Source of the DNA: Photobacterium sanguinicancri
GTDB taxonomy: Bacteria; Pseudomonadota; Gammaproteobacteria; Enterobacterales; Vibrionaceae
Length of the DNA stretch: 64,000 nt
Reading direction: 5' to 3'
Assembly (NCBI RefSeq): GCF_024346675.1
Contig: NZ_AP024850.1
Coordinates: forward strand, 1,984,001 to 2,048,000
Positions 54,876 to 63,568 of this stretch are shown here, in pieces. The translations under genes and the position numbers were made by a program. Every line of letters begins with the position of its first letter. Position 1 is the first letter of the stretch. The notes beneath the pieces are model-generated. The model did not search any database, had not been told where the DNA came from, and saw only the letters and a program-made list of their open reading frames with translations.

Positions 54876-54910
54876 AAACGGCGCATCCTCGATGCGCCGT
54901 TTGTTTTAGT
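54876..54910 (+). terminator. Terminator between the two Hsp70 genes
   Basis: AAACGGCGCATC and GATGCGCCGTTT form a 12-bp stem with loop CTC, followed by GTTTTAG. The second Hsp70 gene therefore probably has a promoter of its own between here and 55042. Confidence 0.85.
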
Positions 54911-55041
54911 ATCGGACATTACCTTATTTATTAAACTGGTACCCCGCAAACACTGTACAAACAATTTAAACAATAAAAATTGCGGCTACCACTTCGCTAC
55001 CAATCAGCATTCACCATTGGTATAACTATCTGGAGTGATAA

Positions 55042-57882
55042 ATGGCTTCCCCACGCTTTCTTGTCGGTATTGATTTAGGTACAACACACACCGTTGTTGC
55101 TTATACCGAAATTACCGACAACCTTGAAAATAGCCCTACGCATATTTTCAACATCGATCAACTCATCGCCCCTGGTGAAGTTGCACGTAAACCGCTACTC
55201 CCCTCTTTTCGTTACCACCCTGCTGCCAGTGAAATTAATGAATCTGAATTAATCCTGCCATGGCAGCCAGCATTGGTCGACGGTGACATTCCGCTGGTGA
55301 TTGTTGGTGAGTATGCAAGAGAGCTTGGGGCAAAAGTTGAAGGTCGACAAGTCGTTAGTGCAAAAAGTTGGTTATCTCACCCGAATGTCGATCGTAATGA
55401 AGCCATCCTACCTTGGTCATCAGGCCAAGGCGTTGAAAAAGTATCACCAGTAATTGCCAGTGCGAGTTACTTGAATCATGTTCGCCAAGCATGGAACTAC
55501 CACAACCAAGATTGTAAGCTTGAACACCAAGAAGTGGTTATCACGGTGCCCGCCTCTTTTGACGAAGCCGCACGCGCATTAACACTTGAAGCCGCCAAAC
55601 TAGCAGGCTTGCCTAACGTTTTACTGCTTGAAGAACCACAAGCGGTTTGTTACGACTGGTATGCACAAAATAAAGACAACGCAGACACCTTACTTAAAGA
55701 TATTCCATTACTTATGGTGTGCGATGTTGGTGGCGGTACAACCGATTTAAGTTTAATAAAAGTGAGCTCAAATGAAGGTAAACTTCAGCTTGATCGTATA
55801 GGTGTAGGTGATCACCTAATGTTGGGTGGCGATAACCTTGACCTTGCTCTTGCTCATCAAGCAGAGCTTCGCCTTCATGGTAGTGATAAAAAGTTAACGG
55901 CGGCTGGGTTATCTAAACTGATCCAACAAACACGTAAAGTAAAAGAGCAACTACTGTCTGGCAATGCGCCAGACACTGCAAAAGTGACTTTACTGGGAAG
56001 TGGTTCACGTTTGATTGGTGGTGCAAAAAGCGTTGAACTAACAAAGGAAGAAGTACATACCATTGCGCTGGATGGCTTCTTCCCATTAACAGAATTTTCA
56101 GACCAACCCAATCAACGTCAAGCAGCTGTTGTCGAGTTTGGCCTGCCCTACGCAGCTGATCCAGCTATCAGTAAACACCTTGCACAATTTATTGAGTTGC
56201 ACGACGAAGTTTGTCGCGATGCACTAAACCAAAAAGGTGAAACTGCTCTAAGCGATGTCCCACCAATTCCAACAGCTGTCCTGCTTAATGGTGGGGTATT
56301 CAACAGCCCACTTTTGAGCACAAGAACGCTCGATATCTTCAAGAAATGGAAGGGTGACAGCGTCACGCAACTCGTTAATCCACACCCTGATTTATCAGTA
56401 GCTTATGGTGCAGTCGCTTATGCAAAAGCACGCCATGGCGCACAACTTAAAATCGGTGGTGGTTCTGCCCGTTCTTACTTTTTAACCATCGAAGATAAGA
56501 AATCAGCCAAACAAGGTTTGTGTCTATTACCAAAAGGAACTGATGAAGGAAGTGATATTCACCTAGAAGATCGCTATTTTGCATTAACCCTTGGCGAACC
56601 AGTACGCTTTAACTTAGTGTCATCAACCGATGATACACATACAGAAGTTGGTCAAATTGTCGATATTGATACCGACAGTTTTGTTAACTTACCGCCATTT
56701 ATCGCCACATTAGACAGCGACACAGATCGCTCATCACTTGCTGCTAACCAAAAAGAACGGGAGGTCGTCACCCTCGCCTGTCAACTTACCGAAGTTGGTA
56801 CATTGCAGGTGGAGTGTGTATCGGCTACCGATAAATCAAAGCGTTGGAAGGTTGAATTTACCGTTCGTAAAGATCTGGCCAAATTAAGCCGCAACAAAGA
56901 TAAAGACGCGACTCAGGCTGAATCCATTCTCCCTTCGCGCATAGACGATGCAATAGCTACGATAAAGTTAGTCTACGGCGGAAGTGCTAAAGTTACAGAC
57001 AACAAAACGCTCAAAACTCTGCAAAAAGATTTAGAGAAAATGCTTGGAAAACGAGATGCGTGGGAAACGCCTTGTTTGCGCGAGCTGGCAACCGCACTGC
57101 TGGATAGCAAAAAGCGCCGCCGTCGCTCTGATCTCCATGAAAGAACCTGGTTAAAACTGGCTGGCTTCACGCTTCGACCTGGCTTTGGTTACCCTTCGGA
57201 TGAATGGCGCATGGATCAAGTTTGGCAGCTGTACCAACAAGGTATTCAGTTTGAATCTAACCCACAAACTTGGAGTGATTGGTGGACATTCTGGCGCCGC
57301 GTTGCTGGCGGTCTCACCCAAGAACAGCAACTTATGATTTATAAAGACATCGCAAAATACATTAATCCAAGTGCATCACGTAATAGCAAACTGAATAAAG
57401 AACTTCAAGAACGTAGCTATCAAGATATGGTGCGTTTGGCCGCATCACTTGAACACCTTCCTTTTGAGAATAAACTTCAACTTATTGAATGGCTGTTTGG
57501 TCGCCTACAAAAAAGTCAGTACTCTCAAGCGCACTGGTGGGCTGTCGGCCGTATAGGGACTCGTAGTCCATTCTATGGGAGTGCTCATAATTTACTGACA
57601 TCCCAGCATATTGCTTATTGCTTACCTGAATTGATGGAACTTGACTGGCGAACCGACCCTAATATCGGTTTTGCTGCTGTTATGATGTGCCGAATGACGG
57701 GTGATCGCACTCTGGATATTGATGATTCAAGCCGAGCGGCAATCATTGAGAAACTGAAATCTAGTAAAGCACCAGCAAGTTGGGTTCAGATGGTTTCTGA
57801 AGTTAAAGTGCTAACAGAAGAAGAGACAAAGCGTGTATTTGGTGATGCGTTGCCCGCAGGTTTGCAGCTAATCAAGCACTAA
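55042..57882 (+). CDS. Divergent Hsp70 protein 2 with long C-terminal extension (DUF3731-like)
   Basis: The 946-residue protein is an Hsp70 paralogue: phosphate-1 VGIDLGTTHTVVAYTEI, phosphate-2 MVCDVGGGTTDLSLIKV, adenosine TAVLLNGGVFNSPLL. A beta-sandwich segment ending RWKVEFTVRKD follows at about 610. A further ~310-residue helical region then has no counterpart in DnaK (LRELATALLDSKKRRRRSDLHERTWLKLAGFTLRPGFGYPSDEWRMDQVWQLYQQGI, WWTFWRRVAGGLTQEQQLMIYKDIAKYINP). It resembles what I recall as DUF3731, a domain known from Hsp70-associated proteins; the assignment needs checking. A clean GGAG site precedes the ATG. Confidence 0.87.
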   Translation: MASPRFLVGIDLGTTHTVVAYTEITDNLENSPTHIFNIDQLIAPGEVARKPLLPSFRYHPAASEINESELILPWQPALVDGDIPLVIVGEYARELGAKVEGRQVVSAKSWLSHPNVDRNEAILPWSSGQGVEKVSPVIASASYLNHVRQAWNYHNQDCKLEHQEVVITVPASFDEAARALTLEAAKLAGLPNVLLLEEPQAVCYDWYAQNKDNADTLLKDIPLLMVCDVGGGTTDLSLIKVSSNEGKLQLDRIGVGDHLMLGGDNLDLALAHQAELRLHGSDKKLTAAGLSKLIQQTRKVKEQLLSGNAPDTAKVTLLGSGSRLIGGAKSVELTKEEVHTIALDGFFPLTEFSDQPNQRQAAVVEFGLPYAADPAISKHLAQFIELHDEVCRDALNQKGETALSDVPPIPTAVLLNGGVFNSPLLSTRTLDIFKKWKGDSVTQLVNPHPDLSVAYGAVAYAKARHGAQLKIGGGSARSYFLTIEDKKSAKQGLCLLPKGTDEGSDIHLEDRYFALTLGEPVRFNLVSSTDDTHTEVGQIVDIDTDSFVNLPPFIATLDSDTDRSSLAANQKEREVVTLACQLTEVGTLQVECVSATDKSKRWKVEFTVRKDLAKLSRNKDKDATQAESILPSRIDDAIATIKLVYGGSAKVTDNKTLKTLQKDLEKMLGKRDAWETPCLRELATALLDSKKRRRRSDLHERTWLKLAGFTLRPGFGYPSDEWRMDQVWQLYQQGIQFESNPQTWSDWWTFWRRVAGGLTQEQQLMIYKDIAKYINPSASRNSKLNKELQERSYQDMVRLAASLEHLPFENKLQLIEWLFGRLQKSQYSQAHWWAVGRIGTRSPFYGSAHNLLTSQHIAYCLPELMELDWRTDPNIGFAAVMMCRMTGDRTLDIDDSSRAAIIEKLKSSKAPASWVQMVSEVKVLTEEETKRVFGDALPAGLQLIKH

Positions 57883-58071
57883 TATCTCGTAAATAGTGTC
57901 AAATTGCCCGTCGTAACATTTACAAACATATTGTTACTGTTAGTAGCGGCATTTTGGCACTACCTATTAAGCTTCCGTTAGGGTTCAAGTAGGTATTATA
58001 GAATTATTCAATAACAAGGCATGCATGAAAGACATCTTTCATCGTCACCAAGAATAATTTGTGAGTATTCT

Positions 58072-58275
58072 ATGAACCGTAATCAATTTCAATTTATCGC
58101 TCAACGCATCTTCAAATCTCAAAACCAACGTGTAGCAGTTGAAGCTGTTATTTTTGATGGACTATCTAGCTACGAAGCAGAAAAGCGCTTTGACGTACCA
58201 AAAGGCACACTTTCTCGTAATGTTCGTAAATATAAAAGCGAAGCAGATTATATTTCTTCTGTAGCGACTGCGTAA
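58072..58275 (+). CDS. Small TrfB-like helix-turn-helix protein
   Basis: The start at 58072 is favoured (an in-frame ATG at 58021 has poor spacing). The 67-residue protein has a single helix-turn-helix: RVAVEAVIFDGLSSYEAEKRFDVPKGTLSRNVRKYKSEADYI. It resembles the KorA/TrfB domain of plasmid regulators, in which a VLVDG.S..EAA motif precedes the recognition helix. A chromosomal copy as a single small gene may be a domesticated regulator. Function unknown. Confidence 0.65.
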   Translation: MNRNQFQFIAQRIFKSQNQRVAVEAVIFDGLSSYEAEKRFDVPKGTLSRNVRKYKSEADYISSVATA

Positions 58276-58392
58276 TTATCGATTATCCTCATATTCAGAT
58301 ATGTATGACGGTAACATTCCAAGTCCCTACTTGCTTGCAAAGCCTATTAATGCATTGAATACCATACATTCTAAAATGAATATGACAGTAAT

Positions 58393-58422
58393 AAAAAAGG
58401 AGAGCTTCTGCTCTCCTTTTAC
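58393..58422. terminator. Bidirectional terminator after the TrfB-like gene and the ABC permease
   Basis: AAAAGGAGAGC and GCTCTCCTTTT form an 11-bp stem around TTCT, with A and T runs on both sides. The two genes converge here. Confidence 0.9.
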
Positions 58423-58424
58423 TT

Positions 58425-59282
58425 TTATAAACCTAAACCAAACCTTGCCAGAAAATCATCGGTTTGCCGCATCTTTACCGTTAATGCTATACAAACAGCA
58501 CTCACTATCATCAAGCCTAACCAAGAAATAGCACTCACTGAAAACAAAGTACCAATTGGGTTGTCACTGAACAAGATCGTTATTGGTAAATGATAAAGCC
58601 CTTTTATCGAGTCCCCTAACGCCGTCGTACCAAGTGCCAAAGAGGTTGTTATATTGAGCAAAAATATAGCGACTAAAAGCACAACTAATGGAGCTCTCGT
58701 AACTTGTGACAGAAGAAATATCACGCTAACAAATGGCACTAACACAATACTGACTGCAACCATTCGCCCAATAAAAGCTAACCAATGCAGTAATAGCGCC
58801 CACAAAGTAACTGTTGAGGTCGTATCTACTGTTTGTGGTACCCACAACAAAGATAAAACCCAAACAATAAAATCTGCAAATACGAGTACCGTTGACGCGA
58901 TTACAGGTAAAACCACTAACGTGAAAAGTAACTTAACCAACACGGTTTCCCAGTCTGACACTGGCATTGAACGCCAAAACATCAAGCTGCCTTCTTCACG
59001 CTCTTTACGTAAAGCTTTAGGTGTGTATACCAAAAAGAGTATGACAGCTACAATACTCGCTACCCACACATTAAAATTCCCCAAAACACCGGCAAAACCC
59101 AAAAAGTCACCCACATCAGGGATGATACTACTGCCGTTAACTTGCCATGTTACAGACACATCATTGCCAGACATAAAGAGCGCAAGGGCCAGTAATACCA
59201 CGCATGCAATCACAATAGGAAAACGAAGTAAAAACGGGTATTCAATCAATTCTTTCTTTACTAAGCATAAGAGGCGGTTCAT
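58425..59282 (-). CDS. ABC-2 type membrane permease
   Basis: The 285-residue protein has six or more membrane helices (LLRFPIVIACVVLLALALFM, WVASIVAVILFLVYTPKALRKEREEGSLMFWRSMPVSDWETVLVKLLFTLVVLPVIAS, and four more) with the typical REREEGSLMFWRSMPVS cytoplasmic loop of ABC-2 exporters. The ATPase gene ends inside its start (ATGA overlap), so they are translated together. The substrate is unknown. Confidence 0.88.
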   Translation of the reverse strand: MNRLLCLVKKELIEYPFLLRFPIVIACVVLLALALFMSGNDVSVTWQVNGSSIIPDVGDFLGFAGVLGNFNVWVASIVAVILFLVYTPKALRKEREEGSLMFWRSMPVSDWETVLVKLLFTLVVLPVIASTVLVFADFIVWVLSLLWVPQTVDTTSTVTLWALLLHWLAFIGRMVAVSIVLVPFVSVIFLLSQVTRAPLVVLLVAIFLLNITTSLALGTTALGDSIKGLYHLPITILFSDNPIGTLFSVSAISWLGLMIVSAVCIALTVKMRQTDDFLARFGLGL

Positions 59283-60136
59283 GCGTTAAGCCCCAATTGT
59301 TTTGCGAGGAAAAGATCAGACAAGCGCGTTTTGCTTACTTGCCCTAACGCCATAAGTGCTTCACTTGATTCGTTATTAAAAAGCATCAAGGTGTGTCCTT
59401 TTTCTTCTTTTGCATAAATTGGACAATACTGTTCAGCCTTTTCTCTATTCTCATGAGGAATGCTGATACTTATATATTGCTCATACAGTGAATCTAATGC
59501 ACCTTGCAATACGACATCACCCGATTTGAGTACCAATACATCTGTCAATAAATGTTCAATTTCACTAACCTCATGACTCGCTATTATCATTGAACGGTTA
59601 TGTTTCTGAACCCATGATTGAATATCATGATAAAATGTTTCTCGATAAATTAAATCTAAACCTAACGTTGGTTCATCTAATATCAAAATTTGAGCATCTG
59701 TCGCCATCACTAACGCTACATGCAGCTGAACTTTCATCCCTTTTGAAAGTTGAACAATTTTCATTTGCAACTTAAGCTCAGTATTCTGTAAATAAGATTT
59801 AGCCCTGTCAGCATCAAACTGTGGGTGCACACCTTTCATGTAATTAATAATTTGCTTAATTGTCATCCAGCTGGGTAATGAACTAACATCTGATATATAT
59901 GCCACCCGCTCCATAATTTTTGTTCTATGCTTCTCAGGTGTTAATCCGAGTAATGCTACTTCACCGTCATAATGCAGTGTGCCTAGCAATATTTTAATTA
60001 ATGTCGACTTACCTGCCCCATTGTGGCCTAGCAGCCCTAGAACTTGTCCGCCTGAAAGCGTAAAACTAATATCTGAAATAACTTCTTGACCACTAAAAGC
60101 TTTAGAAAGATGTGACACTTCTACTAAATTTTCCAA
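59279..60136 (-). CDS. ABC transporter ATPase, YtrB-like
   Basis: The 285-residue ATPase has Walker A GHNGAGKST, Walker B ILILDEPTLGLD and the H-loop ASHEVSEIEHLL. The signature is changed to LSKGMKVQLHVA (canonical LSGGQ), as in YtrB-like ATPases of the ABC-2 type. The C-terminal part (KSGDVVLQGALDSLYEQYISISIP) is short. It is coupled to the permease by an ATGA overlap. YtrB systems are often run by a small GntR regulator; none is visible upstream here. Confidence 0.87.
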   Translation of the reverse strand: MENLVEVSHLSKAFSGQEVISDISFTLSGGQVLGLLGHNGAGKSTLIKILLGTLHYDGEVALLGLTPEKHRTKIMERVAYISDVSSLPSWMTIKQIINYMKGVHPQFDADRAKSYLQNTELKLQMKIVQLSKGMKVQLHVALVMATDAQILILDEPTLGLDLIYRETFYHDIQSWVQKHNRSMIIASHEVSEIEHLLTDVLVLKSGDVVLQGALDSLYEQYISISIPHENREKAEQYCPIYAKEEKGHTLMLFNNESSEALMALGQVSKTRLSDLFLAKQLGLNA

Positions 60137-60456
60137 GTTAGTACTCTACACTTGTTGATACTGCACCACTCTGTGCGCAATATGTTAAACCAATATACCT
60201 AGCTTTATAGGCAACAAAACAATCCGATAGTTCAGTGATTTATATCCAAATAACAGGTACGGGAAAAAGGCGCTTACGAATAAGCACCTTTTTTAAATAG
60301 CAGCTATAACGATACAGTCTATATTAAGACAACAACATAGCCATACTTACCCATTGGCTAAAGGCAATACCTACAAAATAATCAGCTTCATCAGAGAAAC
60401 CGCTACAATTTACCTTTGGATAGAATATCAATCGCTAACGAGAATAGAATGAAAAC
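60137..60456. other. Gap between the ABC ATPase gene and the 98-residue gene
   Basis: About 320 bp without a gene. It carries the promoter of the ABC operon at the left side and a terminator (60264-60294). I see no other gene or RNA in it. Confidence 0.45.
60264..60294 (-). terminator. Terminator after the 98-residue gene
   Basis: AAAAAGG-C-GCTTA / TAAGC-A-CCTTTTTT forms a stem with loop CGAA; the reverse strand ends in a T run. It lies about 165 bp after the gene stop. Confidence 0.7.
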
Positions 60457-60753
60457 TTATTCTTTCTCAATTAAATCTTCAGGGTGAACACCGTCTTTTT
60501 CCATCATAGCTAAAATCTCAATCATGCGAGTATTTTTAGCTTCATCGCGAAACTCATGTAACACTGCAATTAGATTATTAATTTTATCCAGAGGGATGCG
60601 CTTAATTACCGCTTTTTGACGACCTGGTACTTCATCAGCAAAATCAATTAATGTTTGACGATAGTCTGTACGTTCGACTTTTTTGTTACCGTCTGCATCT
60701 ACGCTTTTCAGCATTGCACTTAATGCTTTTTCTGCAGCAGCAAAATTATCCAT
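60457..60753 (-). CDS. Small helical protein of unknown function with EF-hand-like segment
   Basis: The 98-residue protein is mainly helical and polar. A segment SVDADGNKKVERTDY looks like a degenerate calcium loop (D-x-D-x-N and a late acidic residue; the glycine at position 6 is replaced by lysine). The C-terminal RMIEILAMMEKDGVHPEDLIEKE superficially recalls the H-NS linker motif. I do not recognise a family. No membrane segment and no signal peptide. It has its own terminator. Confidence 0.6.
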   Translation of the reverse strand: MDNFAAAEKALSAMLKSVDADGNKKVERTDYRQTLIDFADEVPGRQKAVIKRIPLDKINNLIAVLHEFRDEAKNTRMIEILAMMEKDGVHPEDLIEKE

Positions 60754-61342
60754 GTATTACCTCTTAACTTATATGAGGAGCTCCAATCATGGCATTAGGA
60801 GATCCCTTAGAAATCATGTTCTATAGATAACGATTAACGATAGGAAATATTAACCGTCTTAATGATATATGGTTTAGAACCTCAGATAAGAGGCTTTCAC
60901 TACACTAGCAACTAACAGAGTGATCAGTGTTGATCATCAATTATAATAAGTGAGAAGGTGGTGTGTTTCTCTAGTAGCAAGAAAGGCAATATACTCCCAC
61001 TTTCCACATAAGTGAATCACTTTTTCTTATTTAAAACGTCTTTAGTATAACTTCTATCATCTGATACACCCTTAATGATAGCTGATCAGCGGAAACAAAG
61101 TGTAAATATTTAAAATGCGGCTCTATTTTCAGTGATTTCGCAGGTTACTAATGAGTAAGCGACTAAAAGGATAACGACGACCTTCAACAACAGATTTCCA
61201 AACATAAAGTACAAAATGAAACAACCACCATTTCGATTCGATAAGTATAGTTTAGGCGAACCTCATAATTTAAGTAACGACTTCTCATTGTTAACACATT
61301 GATATGTATAATTCACCAGACCATTTACGCAAGAGCACCTTT
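60754..61342. other. Long intergenic stretch before the zinc-ribbon ORF
   Basis: About 590 bp with no supported gene and no clear hairpin terminator. The composition is AT-rich. Its function is unknown; only the promoters of flanking genes are expected. Confidence 0.4.
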
Positions 61343-61510
61343 ATGGAACCTATTTATATCTGCGACCGTTGCCACCAAAGTGATGAATACCTTATTAGTG
61401 AATCTGGCACCTATACCTGTATTTGCGGCTATCAATTTGTTGTCATTCAACACGATCAAACAAGCCAAGACACAACAGAAACAATGACAATTAAGCATGC
61501 AGTACACTAA
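61343..61510 (+). CDS. Possible small zinc-ribbon protein
   Basis: An ATG at 61343 opens a 55-residue ORF with IYICDRCHQSDEYLISESGTYTCICGYQF: two Cys pairs (CDRC and CIC) 18 residues apart, as in small zinc ribbons. A longer start at 61304 is possible. The ribosome-binding site is weak (AAGAG). The motif is convincing enough to list, but the ORF could be non-functional. Confidence 0.4.
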   Translation: MEPIYICDRCHQSDEYLISESGTYTCICGYQFVVIQHDQTSQDTTETMTIKHAVH

Positions 61511-62007
61511 GCACCTAGCCCATTCTTTATTTTATGCTTCTTTTGTTTCTATTTCCTTGCATAAAGATGAACCTCCCTGCATATCATGTTAACAACTTAC
61601 TTCTATTATGAGCCCACTAAATAGGGTATATACTATTTTCGGGCTAATTGGACAGCGTTTTACCCAAAAATAAACAGAACGCAGCGGCTATAACTAACCC
61701 ATTGTATTTAGTGGCTTTATTATCAAAACCCTCCTTTCCAATTGTCTATTTTCACTCAATACATAAAAAAACGTGATCTGTGTCGTGTAGATTCTCACGT
61801 ATTTCATGCTACCTTTCAGCGCCCTTATTGCGGCAGATACACGGTTTCATGTTTCAACAATGTTAAATTAAAGACTATTAAATCCGCATAAAACATTAGA
61901 AACCAGAACAAAATATAGTTGAAACCGTTGTGGCAAAGTGTCACTAAATGGATGTTCCAGTTCGCTCGATGCTTTTTACGATTGAGCCCTTGTTACAGGA
62001 AAACAAA
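61511..62007. other. Leader region of the AGCS symporter gene
   Basis: About 500 bp with no ORF. I looked for a glycine riboswitch, since AGCS symporters in this family are often under one, but the expected conserved paired core is not visible. The ATG at 61948 is in frame but unlikely to be used. Confidence 0.45.
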
Positions 62008-63483
62008 ATGAATGTTGCTAACGAATCTTGGTTAGATGCGCTAAACAATGGACTAATGTCTATCATTGGTACTATTAATGGACTTCTTTGGGGCCAAGTT
62101 CTTATATACCTTCTCGTTGGTGTTGGTATCTACTTCACTCTGCGTTTAGGTTTTATTCAAATCCGTCAATTTAGACACGCAATCTATGTGCTAAAAAGCG
62201 GTAAAAACATCGAAAATGGCTTAAGTTCTTATCAAGTATTTTGCACCTCTATGGCTGCTCGTGTAGGTACTGGTAATATGGCTGGTGTTGCAGTTGCCCT
62301 TGCAGCTGGTGGCCCAGGCGCTATTTTTTGGATGTGGTTGATTGCCCTATTTGGTATGTCTACAGCTTTTGTTGAATCAACCCTTGCTCAAGTATATAAA
62401 GTAAAAGATGTTGATGGTCAGTACCGTGGTGGCCCAGCCTATTACATGGAAAAAGGCCTTGGTCAACGTTGGATGGGTTCACTATTCTCAGTATTCCTTA
62501 TCATTGCATTTGGCTTAGTATTTAATGCCGTGCAAGCAAACACTATTACTGATGCGTTAAACCACTCATTCGGTTTCGATGAAACTATCATGGGTGTCAT
62601 TATTGTTGCAGCATCAGCATTCTTCATTATGGGTGGCCTGCGTAAGATTGCCCAAGCCTCTGCGCGTATCGTACCTGTTATGGCTATTAGCTACCTTGCA
62701 ATTGCAATGGTGGTGGTTGTAATGAACATTTCTGAACTACCAGCAGCACTTGCGCTAATCGTTAAGAGTGCATTTGGCTGGCAGGAAGCTGCAGCTGGTG
62801 GTGTGGCTTACACAATCGCACAAGCGATGCAAAGCGGTATTGCTCGTGGTCTATTCTCGAACGAAGCTGGTATGGGTTCTGCTGCAAACGTAGCGGCATC
62901 TGCAACGCCAAACCCTAACCACCCTGCGTCACAGGGTTTTGTTCAAATGCTAGGTGTTTTTGCTGATACTATCGTTATCTGTACAGCATCAGCAGCAATG
63001 ATTATGCTTTCAGGAGTCATGGATCAACCTGATGCTGCTTCTGGTATTGGTTTGCTGCAACAAGCTCTAACCAACGAGCTAGGTAGCTGGACTGCTTACT
63101 TTATGGCAGCTGCAATCATACTGTTCTGTTTTACATCTATTATTGCGAACTACAGCTACGCAGAAACAAACATCATGTTCTTGAACGGTAATACCAAAAA
63201 AGGCCTATTTGCCTTCCGTCTACTTGTTCTGGCTATGGTTATGTTTGGGTCTATAACGTCACTACCTGTAGTATGGAATTTAGCGGATGCCTCTATGGGT
63301 ATGATGGCACTGATTAATATCGTTGCTCTTCTGCTACTGTCTAAACTTGCATTTAAAGTAATCAAAGATTACGAAGTGCAAATCAAAGCAGGTAAAACGC
63401 CGGTATTTGACCGTTCGAAGTTCCCTGAACTAGATGAACTTGATGGCGCTTGGCATCCAAAAGAAGCTAAAACTGTCAAATAA
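62008..63483 (+). CDS. AGCS-family sodium:alanine/glycine symporter
   Basis: The start at 62008 is chosen because AGGA lies 8 bases upstream and the product then begins MNVANESWLDALNNGLMSIIGTING, typical of the family. The 491-residue protein has about 11 membrane helices and the AGCS signatures FRHAIYVLKSG, MAARVGTGNMAGVAVALAAGGPGAIFWMWLIALFGMSTAFVESTLAQ, GGPAYYMEKGLG and GLFSNEAGMGSAANVAASATPNPNHPASQG. It imports alanine or glycine with sodium ions. It stands alone before an IS element. Confidence 0.95.
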   Translation: MNVANESWLDALNNGLMSIIGTINGLLWGQVLIYLLVGVGIYFTLRLGFIQIRQFRHAIYVLKSGKNIENGLSSYQVFCTSMAARVGTGNMAGVAVALAAGGPGAIFWMWLIALFGMSTAFVESTLAQVYKVKDVDGQYRGGPAYYMEKGLGQRWMGSLFSVFLIIAFGLVFNAVQANTITDALNHSFGFDETIMGVIIVAASAFFIMGGLRKIAQASARIVPVMAISYLAIAMVVVVMNISELPAALALIVKSAFGWQEAAAGGVAYTIAQAMQSGIARGLFSNEAGMGSAANVAASATPNPNHPASQGFVQMLGVFADTIVICTASAAMIMLSGVMDQPDAASGIGLLQQALTNELGSWTAYFMAAAIILFCFTSIIANYSYAETNIMFLNGNTKKGLFAFRLLVLAMVMFGSITSLPVVWNLADASMGMMALINIVALLLLSKLAFKVIKDYEVQIKAGKTPVFDRSKFPELDELDGAWHPKEAKTVK

Positions 63484-63526
63484 CAGCTAAGTCTCTAAAC
63501 TAAAAGCCAGCCTAACTAAATGAAAT

Positions 63527-63568
63527 GACCCCCAATAGTTGGACAACCAATTATTGGGGGTCTTTTTT
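63527..63568 (+). terminator. Terminator inside the IS left end, before orfA
   Basis: GACCCCCAATA and TATTGGGGGTC pair across a 14-base loop, followed by TTTTTT that runs directly into the orfA ATG. It can block readthrough from the symporter gene into the transposase, and serves as terminator of that gene. Confidence 0.82.

Noticed and set aside
58654..59289. A 211-codon forward open frame
   Set aside because: It lies exactly opposite the ABC permease, has Thr/Ser/Lys-rich composition of an antisense shadow, and lacks a ribosome-binding site.
61511..62007. Glycine riboswitch before the AGCS symporter
   Set aside because: I expected the conserved GGAGAG-type cores and tandem aptamers in this leader, but none is visible.
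61948..62007. Upstream ATG start for the symporter (511 residues)
   Set aside because: It lacks a ribosome-binding site and adds a non-family N terminus; the ATG at 62008 has AGGA and family-like sequence.
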